From Arthrobacter sp. PvP023 (GTDB taxonomy: Bacteria > Actinomycetota > Actinomycetes > Actinomycetales > Micrococcaceae), in contig NZ_JAFIBI010000001.1 in the NCBI RefSeq assembly GCF_017832975.1, positions 3,658,001 through 3,722,000 of the forward strand: DNA of 64,000 bases, read 5' to 3'. The translations under genes were made by a program, and so were the position numbers. Under the pieces are notes generated by a model. It saw only the letters and a list, made by a program, of their open reading frames with translations, did no database searches and was not told the origin of the DNA. Below, one piece after another: positions 1-8,977 of the stretch. Every line of letters starts with the position of its first letter. Position 1 is the stretch's first letter.

Positions 1-2293
1 ATGGTCCCTGGTTTTCAGCCGCACTCTCCAGCAGCCGGGACGCCGCAGCTGCTTCCCCAAGCCTGACGGCCGAGCTCAAGCACAGCAGCTCGTGGCCTAC
101 ATTGCCCGTGCCGCGGTCCTCCTCCGCCATGCGCAGCAACTCTCCGATCCCCGTCCGGGGCCCATCCAGCTCCGCCCGTGCGAGTGCGGTGAAGTAACCC
201 TCAGCCCGGGACACCTTCCATGATTTCCGCCGGAAACCTGATTCTGTCTCGGCCAGGTAGCCGAGCGCCTGTTCACGCTCACCCTGCAGAGCCGAGGCGT
301 AAGCCGCGGCCGCGCAGGCGAGAGTCAGCACGCCGTCGCTGTCCTGGATCCGCAGCTGGCTGATACCGGGAACGAGCAGGTCCAGTCCGTCGCGTCCGCG
401 GCCCTGCATGCAGGCGCAGATCGCCTCCGGAACCTCAGTCGCGCTGAACCTCCGGTAGACCACGGACGACGGACCCCAGTCCTCGTCCGGCAAGGTCTCT
501 GCCGCCTCGTCCCATCTGCCGGCCACCAAATAAGCGAAGCGCAGCCGGGAAATCACCGACTGCGCTATTGCCACCGGGATCTCCGGACGGAGGCACTGCA
601 GCTTCAGCTGTTCAGCGAGCTCGGCGGCATCCGCCTGGCGCCCCGTCACGGCCCACGCTTCACACAACCAGCTGCCTGCCTGGAGCCGGAATTCGGCACT
701 GTGGAACTCCACATTGTCCAGGGCGCCGGCGAGGTCGGCAGCCATTTCCGGATAGGTTCCGGCGTAGCTGGCTGCCTCGGCTTCGGCCAGTGTCAGCTGT
801 TCGCGGATGCGCCTGAGCTCCGGTGCGGGCATATCGGCTGCCGGACCAGTCGCGTCGTCATAGAGTACTTTTCGCACCCGGGCCAGGGACTCAGCCGCCT
901 CTTGCCAAGCGCCCGGGGTGGCAAGGAACACCGAGCTCTCGGCCAGCAGCAGACCGATCCACTCAGCGAGCGCCGGGTCTCCCGTCGACGCCTTACGGTG
1001 CCGTCGGACCACCTCGAGGGCCTCGTCAACATCGCCGAGGGTCATCAGTGCCGCCACTTCCTCGGTGACTGCCGCAGCCAGCGCCTCATGCCCCGGTACC
1101 GAGCGGACGAACCGCAGCGCCAGGGCGGCATCAAGCCTCCCGTTGGCGAGGCGTGCGGCTGAAAGGGACTCTTCCGTTGACAACACGGCACCGCAGTCAA
1201 GCGCCCAGACCGCGAACGGCAGTTCCGTCGCGGGAGTCCGGAGGGAAGGTGCCGCGGCGAGGAGGACCATTTCGCGGAGCTCGTTGCTCCTCCCGGGCGG
1301 GACGTTTTCGCGGACCACATCGGCCACCAACTGGCTCTGGATCCTGACGCGGCGGGGAAGGGAGTCCTCGACCGCCAGGACCCCGCGCTCTTCGAGGGCG
1401 TCCACGTCGTCGGCCTCCACCAGCTTCAGCAGGGTATCCAACGGCAGTGTCTCTGCCAGCGACAGAATCTCCAGAATCCGCCGGTCAGCCTCGCCCATCC
1501 GCCCCAGCCGGGTGGCGATCAGGTCGGTGATGGCCCGGCCATGTACGTGGTGGTCAGCGGTCAGGACCCACACACCGTCGCGGACCACAAGGGAACCTGA
1601 GTCAGCAAGCTCTATTGCAAGCATCTTCAGGTAGTGCGGGTTCCCGTCGCTGGCAGCCCAGAGCGATTGGACCGCCGAGTGCGAAACTTTGGCGCTGAGG
1701 CCTTCTTCAAGCCAGCTGACGGCCTCCCGGAAGGACAGCGGTTCGAGGTTAATACGGGTGAGGAATCCGCCGTCGCAAAGTCCCGAAATCTCTGCCGACA
1801 GCCGCAGCGGGTCAGAGCATGTCAGGACCAGGCGCACTGCGCGGTTTCGGGCGAGCTGGGCGATCGTGACGGCCGTCAGCTCATCAGCTTCGCCGGCGTT
1901 GTCGACAAAGAGGTAAACGGTCTTCCCCTTCGCGCGTTCGCGCAGGAGCCGCATCAGGCCGGAGAGGACAAGCACCGGGTGGTTCAAATAGCCCGGCTCC
2001 AGGTCGCTCAACAGCATGTTCAGCGCGCCGTACGGGGAACGCGAGAGTGCTGCACTGCACCGAAGCGTCACAACCAGGGAATCGTCGCGGAACTGTTTAA
2101 GGGCGTGGGTGGTGAGGAAAGTCTTCCCGGTGCCGGAGCTCCCGGTCACCAGGACTCCACCGGTGGACTCCGCCAGGGCGCGTGTGATGTAGCTGACCGC
2201 CTGCCTGCGCCCGATCAAAGGCCACGCGGCGCCCCGTGTCGTTCCGGCGGACCTGGTGGCGTGTGAACTGGCCACATTATCGGCTGTCAACAT
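1..2293 (-). CDS. LuxR-type large ATPase regulator (LAL/STAND), 3' end outside window
   Basis: An uninterrupted minus-strand frame runs from an ATG at 2293 off the window edge, giving about 764 residues. Near residue 45 there is a P-loop GSSGTGKT after the phrase WPLIGRR, as in AAA_16/MalT-like ATPases. Walker B reads VYLFVDNAGEAD, with Asn where Asp or Glu is usual. The rest is an alpha-helical, TPR-like region rich in Ala and Leu, as in LAL regulators. The C-terminal LuxR helix-turn-helix expected for the family would lie before base 1 and cannot be seen. Two paralogues follow upstream on the same strand. A weak SD (AGAGG) lies about 8 nt before the ATG. The inducer is unknown; the regulatory role is inferred from the family and the neighbours. 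Confidence 0.8.
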   Translation of the reverse strand, partial: MLTADNVASSHATRSAGTTRGAAWPLIGRRQAVSYITRALAESTGGVLVTGSSGTGKTFLTTHALKQFRDDSLVVTLRCSAALSRSPYGALNMLLSDLEPGYLNHPVLVLSGLMRLLRERAKGKTVYLFVDNAGEADELTAVTIAQLARNRAVRLVLTCSDPLRLSAEISGLCDGGFLTRINLEPLSFREAVSWLEEGLSAKVSHSAVQSLWAASDGNPHYLKMLAIELADSGSLVVRDGVWVLTADHHVHGRAITDLIATRLGRMGEADRRILEILSLAETLPLDTLLKLVEADDVDALEERGVLAVEDSLPRRVRIQSQLVADVVRENVPPGRSNELREMVLLAAAPSLRTPATELPFAVWALDCGAVLSTEESLSAARLANGRLDAALALRFVRSVPGHEALAAAVTEEVAALMTLGDVDEALEVVRRHRKASTGDPALAEWIGLLLAESSVFLATPGAWQEAAESLARVRKVLYDDATGPAADMPAPELRRIREQLTLAEAEAASYAGTYPEMAADLAGALDNVEFHSAEFRLQAGSWLCEAWAVTGRQADAAELAEQLKLQCLRPEIPVAIAQSVISRLRFAYLVAGRWDEAAETLPDEDWGPSSVVYRRFSATEVPEAICACMQGRGRDGLDLLVPGISQLRIQDSDGVLTLACAAAAYASALQGEREQALGYLAETESGFRRKSWKVSRAEGYFTALARAELDGPRTGIGELLRMAEEDRGTGNVGHELLCLSSAVRLGEAAAASRLLESAAENQGP

Positions 2294-2500
2294 GAGTGAG
2301 ACCTCTGTATTTACGAGCGATTCCTAGTAACCCAAACTAACCAGCTGGCAGGCCCGCAGGCACCAGTAGTGAGTACTCGAATTTGCCCGGCACCCATACC
2401 TGTACTTGGAAAGCAGGTACCCCTGGTTGCCCTGTGGCAGTACGCAGACAAGCGGATCTGCCGCCGGAATGCGGCTATGCAGACACCTGCTGCCGCTCCA

Positions 2501-2516
2501 AAATAGTTAACCAAGT
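2501..2516. promoter_or_regulatory. Near-palindrome matching the upstream LuxR-cluster operator candidate
   Basis: On the minus strand this reads ACTTGGTTAACTATTT. It matches 13 of 16 positions of the perfect palindrome AATTGGTTAACCAATT found at 8220-8235, including the core TTGGTTAAC. It lies in the 284-bp gap upstream of the first LuxR gene (start 2293), about 208 bp before the start codon. Elsewhere this gap shows only a short inverted repeat (TACCTG..CAGGTA near 2400) and no convincing -35/-10 pair. An operator role is inference. Confidence 0.4.
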
Positions 2517-2577
2517 CGCCAGGGCGCTACCGGTTTCGCTACGCGCCCGCCCGGGTAGTCGCCGGCGGTCCAGGTAC

Positions 2578-5358
2578 CTATTTGCCGGGGGATGTTTTCG
2601 CCCTCACGGCTGCTTCTTCTCCCAGTCCTGCCGCAGCGGCCAACTCGTCGCGTCCTGCGATGCCCAGTTTCAGGTAGCAACGGTAGAGGTGGCCTTCCAC
2701 CGTGCGGACGGAAATCTGCAGTTTGTCTGCGATCTGGCGGTCGCTGAGCCCGGTTGCCGCCAGTCCGACAATGTTCCGCTCCCGCTTGGTCAAAACGGGC
2801 GCCACGGCGTCCGGCTGGGCTTCGCTTCCTGCGTGGCCCAGCTCTTCGTTGCAGCGGGCGATGCCTGCGCGGGCCAGCGCTGCCAGTTCCCGGTCGCGGC
2901 TCCGGTCCAGTGAGGCCAGGGCGGCTGAATAAGCGTCCGCGGCCAGCTGGAAGACGGAGGCCGCACAGAGGGCATCCCCCGCGCGCAGGAACAGTTCGGC
3001 GCTGCCGTCGGAAAGCGCCGCACAGTATTCAGCCAGGGCGGCCGCCCAGGCGCCTTCCACCGCGCCGGCGAGTTCCTGCAGCCGCTCCAGCCTGGTGGTG
3101 TCTCCGAGGCCCAGCGCCATGGCGAGGGCATTCAGCTCCAGGAACTTGGCGTCCTGTTGCGCGGCTTCCCCGGCGCTCCGGTGCAGGGCCGCGACGCCGG
3201 TTCCGTCGCCGGCCAGGTGTTCGTCACCTGCGGCCAGGAAATCCCGGGCAAAAGCCGTCACCAGATGCATGCCCCGCTCCCCCCAGGCGTCATAATCCAA
3301 TTTCAGCCTGGCAGCCTCCGCTGTGAGGCCCTGGGCGGCCGCGACGTAATAGGCCATGGCCGCACAGAGCCGGAACATCTGCTGGGGGTCGCTGTCGCGG
3401 AGAGCCTCCAGGCCCGTGGTCAGTAACTCCAGGGCGTCGGCGAGCTTTCCCTGCCGGACGGCTACGTACCCCATGACGACGTAGGCGGCTCCGCTGAACG
3501 AGACCATGGCGGAACCGAAGGGTGTTTCCGCATAACCCGCCAGGAGCTGCTGCGCCTCGGCCCATTCACCGGCCGCAAGATCGCAGGCCACGAGTCGGAC
3601 CACGATGAACTCAGGGAGGAAGAAGATGTCGTTGTCCGGAGGCTGGGCCTGGCCGAAGGCGTCCATGGCGAGTTGGCGCCCTTGCAGCGGATACCCCAGC
3701 GCGCAAAGGCGCTCCGCCTGTAGCGCCAGCGCCATCGACCGGGTGAGCGCGCCGTCGGGTGCCGCGAGCGAATCGCCGGCTGCCAGCAGGTCACCGAGCG
3801 CAGGCCCCATTCGCCTGTAGTCGCCCGCGAGCGAGTACGCCATGAGTTCTACAAGCGACGCCCGCTGTGCCGTGACCTTGAGGATGGCGGCTGAGTCCGC
3901 GGGATTGGCCGCCGCCTCTTTTTCGCCCCATTGGCGCAGGCGGCTGGCATCTTCCGCGATCTCCGAGGCGGGGTGCCCGAGTGCGGTCCGGGTGGCCGAT
4001 CTCAGGAGGCTGTTGACCACCATGTGCGTGAGGCCGCTACCGGCGTCGACGTTGACGTTCAGGAGGGCGGCAGCTTCGTCGTAGTGCCCGAGGTTGTAGT
4101 GTGAGCGGGCCATCACGGCGCGCGCAGTCTGTTGCAGTTCCGGGTCCTTGACGGCCCAGGCGATGCGCAGGGCCGTTTCGCTCTCGAACAGCTTGCAGGC
4201 GAGCACGGCAGCCCGGATCAGCAGGCGGGCAGGCACTTCGGCCCCGCAGTCCAAGGACCAGGTAACTATTCGGAGCAGCGACTCCGGTTTGTCTGCAGAG
4301 ACTTCCATCCGGGACACGAGTTCCCGGTGGAGCTGGAGGCTTCGGGCCGCGGGAACGATCCGGCGCAGCACTTCGCCGTAGACGGGGCTCACGAGCCGGA
4401 GAGTCGGCTCGCTGTCCACCGACTGGGCCACGAGCCGCTGGTCCAGCAGCTCCTTGACGGCGGGCTCACCGGCGATTTCTCCCACGAGGGTTCTGTCCAC
4501 CGGTTCCGCCAGGGCGATCAGGTTCAGGGCCTCCCGGCCGTCGGCCGAGATGCGCATCAGCTGGACTTTGACGACGGCGGTGAGTTCCAGGGTCCGGACG
4601 TGGGACGATCCGGTATTGAGCCACACTCCGTTGCGCCGGATCAGGTCACCTGAGCGCTGGGCCTCGCGGACGAGGGTCTTGAGCAGGAGGGTGTTGCCTC
4701 CGGCTTCCTGCCAGTATTGACGCGATGTGCTGTTGAGGACTTTGCCGTCGAGCAGCGCCTCGCAGAGTTGATGCCCCTGTTCCATTGTCAAGGGAGCAAT
4801 GTCGAATCTCTCGGCCGTACCGTCGTGCCAAAGCCGGAGCAGCGGCTGCGGTATGCCAGGCCTCGGAATGCAGGTGGCCACAAGTTTGGCCCAGCCTGCC
4901 TGGACGAGTTCGGAAATCATCTCTGCGGTGGCCGTGTCCAGGTCGTGGGCGTCGTCAACCAACAGGAGGGCAGGTCCCGGATTTTTCCTGCCGCTTTCGA
5001 GGTGCGCCCATAACGCCCTCAGGACAGCCACCTTGGATGTGACGTCTTCAACGGAGAGATCCGCCAGGTACGGAGACAGCGCCCCGTACGGAACGGGGGC
5101 CAAGGACGGACTTCCGTGGACAGTCATCACGGCCGTCCGGCCGTTTCGTGCGTCGTTCAGCTGTGCCAGCAAGGAAGAGGCGCCCAACCCGGCGTCGCCC
5201 ACCACAAAAACCGCCCAGCAGTCGTCCGAGGCAAGGGCGTCCCTGACTGAGGACAGCATGTCCCCCCGGTCTATCCAGGGCTCCCCAGCATTCTGGCGCT
5301 TGGTTCCGGCGCGCGTCTGCGCCGAAGCCTTCCCGTCAGACTTGAGCGGATCCTTCAA
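2578..5358 (-). CDS. LuxR-type large ATPase regulator with degenerate Walker A
   Basis: About 926 residues. The N-terminal STAND/AAA-like ATPase domain has a P-loop GDAGLGASS, so the invariant Walker A lysine is Ala (codon GCC). Walker B LLLVDDAH is normal. A long helical-repeat middle follows. The C-terminal LuxR HTH is clear (TKRERNIVGLAATGLSDRQI, then SVRTVEGHLY). The open frame reaches a GTG at 5364, but the SD-like GAGGA touches that codon. A TTG at 5358 sits 6 nt after it and is preferred. The start lies inside the 3' end of the next upstream gene (5336-8068), so the two are probably translationally coupled. The HTH closely resembles that of the neighbour, suggesting related DNA targets. 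Confidence 0.85.
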   Translation of the reverse strand: MKDPLKSDGKASAQTRAGTKRQNAGEPWIDRGDMLSSVRDALASDDCWAVFVVGDAGLGASSLLAQLNDARNGRTAVMTVHGSPSLAPVPYGALSPYLADLSVEDVTSKVAVLRALWAHLESGRKNPGPALLLVDDAHDLDTATAEMISELVQAGWAKLVATCIPRPGIPQPLLRLWHDGTAERFDIAPLTMEQGHQLCEALLDGKVLNSTSRQYWQEAGGNTLLLKTLVREAQRSGDLIRRNGVWLNTGSSHVRTLELTAVVKVQLMRISADGREALNLIALAEPVDRTLVGEIAGEPAVKELLDQRLVAQSVDSEPTLRLVSPVYGEVLRRIVPAARSLQLHRELVSRMEVSADKPESLLRIVTWSLDCGAEVPARLLIRAAVLACKLFESETALRIAWAVKDPELQQTARAVMARSHYNLGHYDEAAALLNVNVDAGSGLTHMVVNSLLRSATRTALGHPASEIAEDASRLRQWGEKEAAANPADSAAILKVTAQRASLVELMAYSLAGDYRRMGPALGDLLAAGDSLAAPDGALTRSMALALQAERLCALGYPLQGRQLAMDAFGQAQPPDNDIFFLPEFIVVRLVACDLAAGEWAEAQQLLAGYAETPFGSAMVSFSGAAYVVMGYVAVRQGKLADALELLTTGLEALRDSDPQQMFRLCAAMAYYVAAAQGLTAEAARLKLDYDAWGERGMHLVTAFARDFLAAGDEHLAGDGTGVAALHRSAGEAAQQDAKFLELNALAMALGLGDTTRLERLQELAGAVEGAWAAALAEYCAALSDGSAELFLRAGDALCAASVFQLAADAYSAALASLDRSRDRELAALARAGIARCNEELGHAGSEAQPDAVAPVLTKRERNIVGLAATGLSDRQIADKLQISVRTVEGHLYRCYLKLGIAGRDELAAAAGLGEEAAVRAKTSPGK

Positions 5359-8068
5359 GCTCACTCCTCGATGAAATCCCCATTTTCGTGAAGATCTGGT
5401 AAAGATGGCCCTCCACGGTACGGATGGACAGCTGCAGCCGGTTGGCCACTTCTTTGTTACTCAACCCCTGGCTGGCCATCCTGGCAACCTGCCGTTCCCG
5501 TTCGGTCAGTTCGGGTCCCACCGTGTGCGGCATCAACGGCAACACCGGCAACGTCTCCACGAGCCGGTCCAGACGGTGCTGGGCCGCGCGTGCGGATTGG
5601 GAATCTCCCTTTTCCCTGGCGATGTCCAGCGCCAGGACGACGCATCTGGACTCCACCGCATCGAGATGGAGCTCATGGGCCACGGACGCTGCCTCCAGCA
5701 GGACCTTGGAATCCTTCTTTCTGCTCCCCTCCCCCACCAGCCGGTTGACGCTGGCCATTTTTCCTTGCCGACGAGAGGAAATTTCGGTCAGCAGGACCAG
5801 TTCTTCCTCTGTTCCATGCACCGTAGCACCGAACAGGCTGATGGAGGCAGTGGTTGTCCGCCCCTTGGAAATGTCCTCGTGGGCGGATTCCATCAGCTTC
5901 TGCTTGGCTCCCGGATCCTTGAGCCACCGTTTTGCCATCCGGACGCAGAAGTCGGCCATCCATGAAGTGAACCAGGCGACGTGCTGCTCCTCCTGGGCGG
6001 CCAGGTCCAGGAAGTTCCGCGATTCCTGGATATCGCCGGCCTGGGAATAAGCGAAGGCAAGCGCTGAGCAGGCAAGCGACGGACCGTAGTAGCTCCGCCT
6101 GATTTCCAGTTGCGCCTGGGCACCGAGCAAGGTGTCGATGGCGAGGTCGGCGCGTCCTGCGTAGGTGTAGGCCACACCGAGTGCGAGTTCGGCTGCCCCG
6201 CCGAGATACTGCATGATCTTGGGCTTCCGGTCCAGGGCTTCCGTGAGTATCCTGACGCAGTCCTCCCACTCGCCGCTGCACAGCAGCGCAGCAAAGAGGC
6301 CTTCAGCCTGCCAACTGAGCATCCCCGGAGCCACGTTCGACTGTTCCATCCTGTGCTGGATCTCGGCGGCCAGGGCGATGGCGTCTGCTTCCCGGCCCAG
6401 GACCGCCCAGGCCATGGTCAGCAGGCAGGCACAATTCAAGACATACAGGGGATCGCCGGCTTCCTTGTAGGCCCGCTCCAGGTCTTCGGCAACAGCCGCA
6501 TATTCGCCCTGGTGGACCATCTGCTCAAATTCGGCAAGCCTGATCCGTTCATGCGCACGGGCAAAGTCGGCGGATGTTTCATTGCCGATGGATGCCCTTT
6601 CCCTGCGTGCCAGCTCCTGCCTGGCCGCCGACAGGATGCCGCCGATCCGGCTGTACCCACCGTGGATCCAGAGCAGCGAACTGCAGAAGTCCTGGATGTA
6701 GCTGGCGTAGGCGGTCGCGGGGAGTTCAGACAGCTGCTCGGGCGTGACTTCCTCGAGGACGGCCACTGCAGATTCGTGTTCTGCCAAGGTCATGTAGGCG
6801 GCCGCCCGCTGCTGGGCTGCCTCCGCCCAGTGCGGGTCCCCCACCCGGATCTGCGCCAAAGACTCCAAGGCGAACATCGGGTCGAACAGCTGGTTCGCCG
6901 CAGCCGCCGCGGCCAGTGCAAACGCCGGTTCCACTGGCTCGCCGCAGTCAAGTGTCCACGCCACATAACCGAGGAGCTCTTCGACATCCATCTCAGCGGG
7001 CGTTGTGCCCACCGCCCTGGCCACGAGCTGATGCAGCTCCTTGCGGCGCGGCAGATCCATCCAGCCCCGGATGACTTCGCCTACATATTCGTCCTTCAGG
7101 CTCACCCAGCGCCGGCCCGTCTCTCCCACCTGCAGGTACCCGGCTTTTTCGAGATCGGCAACCACTGCCGGGTCCAGGACGTCAAGGAGGACGAACAGGG
7201 GAACCCGCCGGATCAGCGCCAGCCATTCCAGGCCCTCCCTGACCTTCGGCGTCTCCCGTGCCAGCCGGGACCGGACCAGGTCAACCAGGGCGTCGGCCTC
7301 TGCGAGGTTGATCCCCCCTCTGAGCGCCCAGACCTTCCCGGCCAGATGGAGGTTGCCGGAACGCAGTTGTTCTATGACGATCGCTTGGAGGACCAGCGGG
7401 TTCCCGCCGCTTGCTGCGTAAAGCGAACTGGCGGCGGTGGCAGTCACAGGGCGCCCCAGGACGCCGGCAAGCAGTTTGCTCACTTCCGGCCGGGTGAAGA
7501 CTTCGAGCCGGACTTCCTCAAGTGAATTGTTCCGGAGGAGCCGGATCAGGTCTTCGGGCATGTCCGTCACATTGCGGACGGTGACCATGAGCTTCGCGAC
7601 GCCGCTCAGTACGAGGTGCATCAGGACGGCGGTGCTCATGCTGTCGATCGCCGGCAGATCCTCGAGCACCACAAGGACAGGACGTCCGGCGGCATCTTCC
7701 CGGATCAGCCGGGAAATGCCGTGAACAATTTCCCCGGGCGATTCCAGCGCCTTGCCGGGCAGCCGGGCCACCAGAAACGCCAACTGGCCAAAGGGGATCG
7801 CGGGATCGGTGGTGGTTCCATGCAGGTGGATGACGTGCATCTTTCCCGCCAGCTGCGCTTCCACTGCCCGTACAAAGGTGGACTTGCCGACGCCTTGGGC
7901 ACCGGCCACAACAACGCCGTGAAGATCGTTATCGCCAAGGATCGAAACGACGGAGGCCTGGAGGTCCTGCCTGACTAAAGACGACCACTTACGACGCTCT
8001 GAGGCTCCCATGCCCCGGCGTTCAGTCTCCAGCAGCCCCCCATGTTCAGAGCCTGGTGATGCAAGCAC
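5336..8068 (-). CDS. LuxR-type large ATPase regulator, intact P-loop
   Basis: 910 residues from a GTG at 8068; an ATG at 8011 (starting MGASERRKW) is an alternative, and neither has an ideal SD. The N-terminal ATPase domain carries Walker A GAQGVGKST and a Walker B-like VLVVLEDLP. The middle is helical repeat. The C-terminus is a LuxR HTH (TERERQVARMASQGLSNKEV, then SIRTVEGHLY). It is the first gene of an apparent two-gene unit with the degenerate paralogue at 2578-5358, overlapping it by about 23-29 nt. It is probably a DNA-binding, ATP-switched transcription activator. The ligand and target genes cannot be read from sequence. Confidence 0.88.
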   Translation of the reverse strand: MLASPGSEHGGLLETERRGMGASERRKWSSLVRQDLQASVVSILGDNDLHGVVVAGAQGVGKSTFVRAVEAQLAGKMHVIHLHGTTTDPAIPFGQLAFLVARLPGKALESPGEIVHGISRLIREDAAGRPVLVVLEDLPAIDSMSTAVLMHLVLSGVAKLMVTVRNVTDMPEDLIRLLRNNSLEEVRLEVFTRPEVSKLLAGVLGRPVTATAASSLYAASGGNPLVLQAIVIEQLRSGNLHLAGKVWALRGGINLAEADALVDLVRSRLARETPKVREGLEWLALIRRVPLFVLLDVLDPAVVADLEKAGYLQVGETGRRWVSLKDEYVGEVIRGWMDLPRRKELHQLVARAVGTTPAEMDVEELLGYVAWTLDCGEPVEPAFALAAAAAANQLFDPMFALESLAQIRVGDPHWAEAAQQRAAAYMTLAEHESAVAVLEEVTPEQLSELPATAYASYIQDFCSSLLWIHGGYSRIGGILSAARQELARRERASIGNETSADFARAHERIRLAEFEQMVHQGEYAAVAEDLERAYKEAGDPLYVLNCACLLTMAWAVLGREADAIALAAEIQHRMEQSNVAPGMLSWQAEGLFAALLCSGEWEDCVRILTEALDRKPKIMQYLGGAAELALGVAYTYAGRADLAIDTLLGAQAQLEIRRSYYGPSLACSALAFAYSQAGDIQESRNFLDLAAQEEQHVAWFTSWMADFCVRMAKRWLKDPGAKQKLMESAHEDISKGRTTTASISLFGATVHGTEEELVLLTEISSRRQGKMASVNRLVGEGSRKKDSKVLLEAASVAHELHLDAVESRCVVLALDIAREKGDSQSARAAQHRLDRLVETLPVLPLMPHTVGPELTERERQVARMASQGLSNKEVANRLQLSIRTVEGHLYQIFTKMGISSRSELEGSAQV

Positions 8069-8174
8069 GATCGATCACGCTACCTTCGTGGCTCGAGCTG
8101 GTGCGACTTGGCTCAGCCGTCGGGTTTTCAGTTTTCCGATGCCGCCAAACGAGGCAACAAGACCTTGAATGTGA

Positions 8175-8203
8175 AAATTACCATAGCAGGTATGACTAAA
8201 CAA
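8175..8203 (-). promoter_or_regulatory. Candidate promoter for the LuxR gene pair
   Basis: The minus strand has TTGTTT (8198-8203), a 17-nt spacer and TAATTT (8175-8180) in an AT-rich stretch, about 100 nt before the GTG at 8068. The hexamers are moderate matches to the vegetative consensus. The position of the palindrome upstream at 8220-8235 fits an activated promoter. Not experimentally supported. Confidence 0.4.
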
Positions 8204-8219
8204 TTAGGCCGCTTTATGC

Positions 8220-8235
8220 AATTGGTTAACCAATT
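8220..8235. promoter_or_regulatory. Perfect 16-bp palindrome, operator candidate
   Basis: AATTGGTTAACCAATT is exactly self-complementary and lies between pth and the LuxR gene at 8068. Relative to the candidate promoter at 8175-8203 its centre is about 60 bp upstream of the expected start of transcription, a typical activator position. A related site lies at 2501-2516. It is probably bound by one of the LuxR-type regulators, but this is inference. Confidence 0.5.
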
Positions 8236-8302
8236 CCGTGGCACTCTCCGTAGCCAGTCCCCACCCGCAGGCTACCCCTCAAAAGGCACCTTCGAGGCAA
8301 CG

Positions 8303-8887
8303 TTACTGGACCGCAGTGTGATATTTCTGCTGGGCAGCCGCAAGGCCGTCCCTGACCACAGTCTCCACCGCATCGGCCGCGTCATCCAGGAGGAAGGGCA
8401 GGTCCTTTTTTTCGGTGGTGGCAAAGTCCTTCAGGACAAAGTCCGCAGTATCCATCCGGCCCGGCGGGCGGCCCACGCCGACCCGGACCCTGAGGTAGTC
8501 CTTTGTGGCCAGTGCCTTCGAAATGTCCCGCAGGCCGTTGTGTCCCCCCTCACCGCCGCCGATCTTTAGTTTGACGGTATTAAAGGGAATGTCTATTTCG
8601 TCATGGACCGCTACGACGTGTTCCGGATCGATGTCGTAGAACTTTGACAGGGCTGATACCGGTCCGCCGGAGACGTTCATGTAGCTCATCGGCTTGGCCA
8701 GCACAACGCGGGGGCCGCCAATCCCGAGGCGGCCCTCCAGCACATGGGCGCGGGCCTTGTGCACCTTGAAGCTCCCGCCCACCCGGCGGGCCAGTTCATC
8801 CAGCACCATCTGGCCGACGTTGTGCCGGTTGTTGCTGTACTCGGTGCCGGGGTTGCCAAGGCCTACGATCAGCCAGGTGTCAGTCAT
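8303..8887 (-). CDS. pth: Peptidyl-tRNA hydrolase
   Basis: 194 residues, a normal length for bacterial Pth. It releases tRNA from peptidyl-tRNA that drops off ribosomes, in the cytosol. The N-terminus has the family signature [20 protein letters not shown], including the catalytic His in [13 protein letters not shown] and RVGVGRPPG follow at the expected places. It is the last gene of the glmU-prs-rplY-pth series, 90 bp after rplY with a hairpin in between. The start is an ATG at 8887. Confidence 0.97.
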   Translation of the reverse strand: MTDTWLIVGLGNPGTEYSNNRHNVGQMVLDELARRVGGSFKVHKARAHVLEGRLGIGGPRVVLAKPMSYMNVSGGPVSALSKFYDIDPEHVVAVHDEIDIPFNTVKLKIGGGEGGHNGLRDISKALATKDYLRVRVGVGRPPGRMDTADFVLKDFATTEKKDLPFLLDDAADAVETVVRDGLAAAQQKYHTAVQ

Positions 8888-8928
8888 GCGTCAATCCTAG
8901 GGTTAATACAAGTGGGCTATTAACGGCA

Positions 8929-8958
8929 GTGGCCGGGCCCCGACGGGGACCCGGCCAC
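8929..8958 (-). terminator. Hairpin between rplY and pth
   Basis: GTGGCCGGGCCCC and GGGGACCCGGCCAC pair over about 13 bp with one bulged base and a tight loop. It sits just after the rplY stop on the minus strand. No clear U-tract follows, so it may attenuate rather than terminate. Confidence 0.5.
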
Positions 8959-8977
8959 GGAAAACGGGCTGCCGGAA

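Noticed and set aside
6110..7525. 471-residue plus-strand open frame
   Set aside because: Antisense to the intact LuxR-type gene at 5336-8068; composition is rich in Arg, Gly, His and Pro with no domain, a high-GC shadow.
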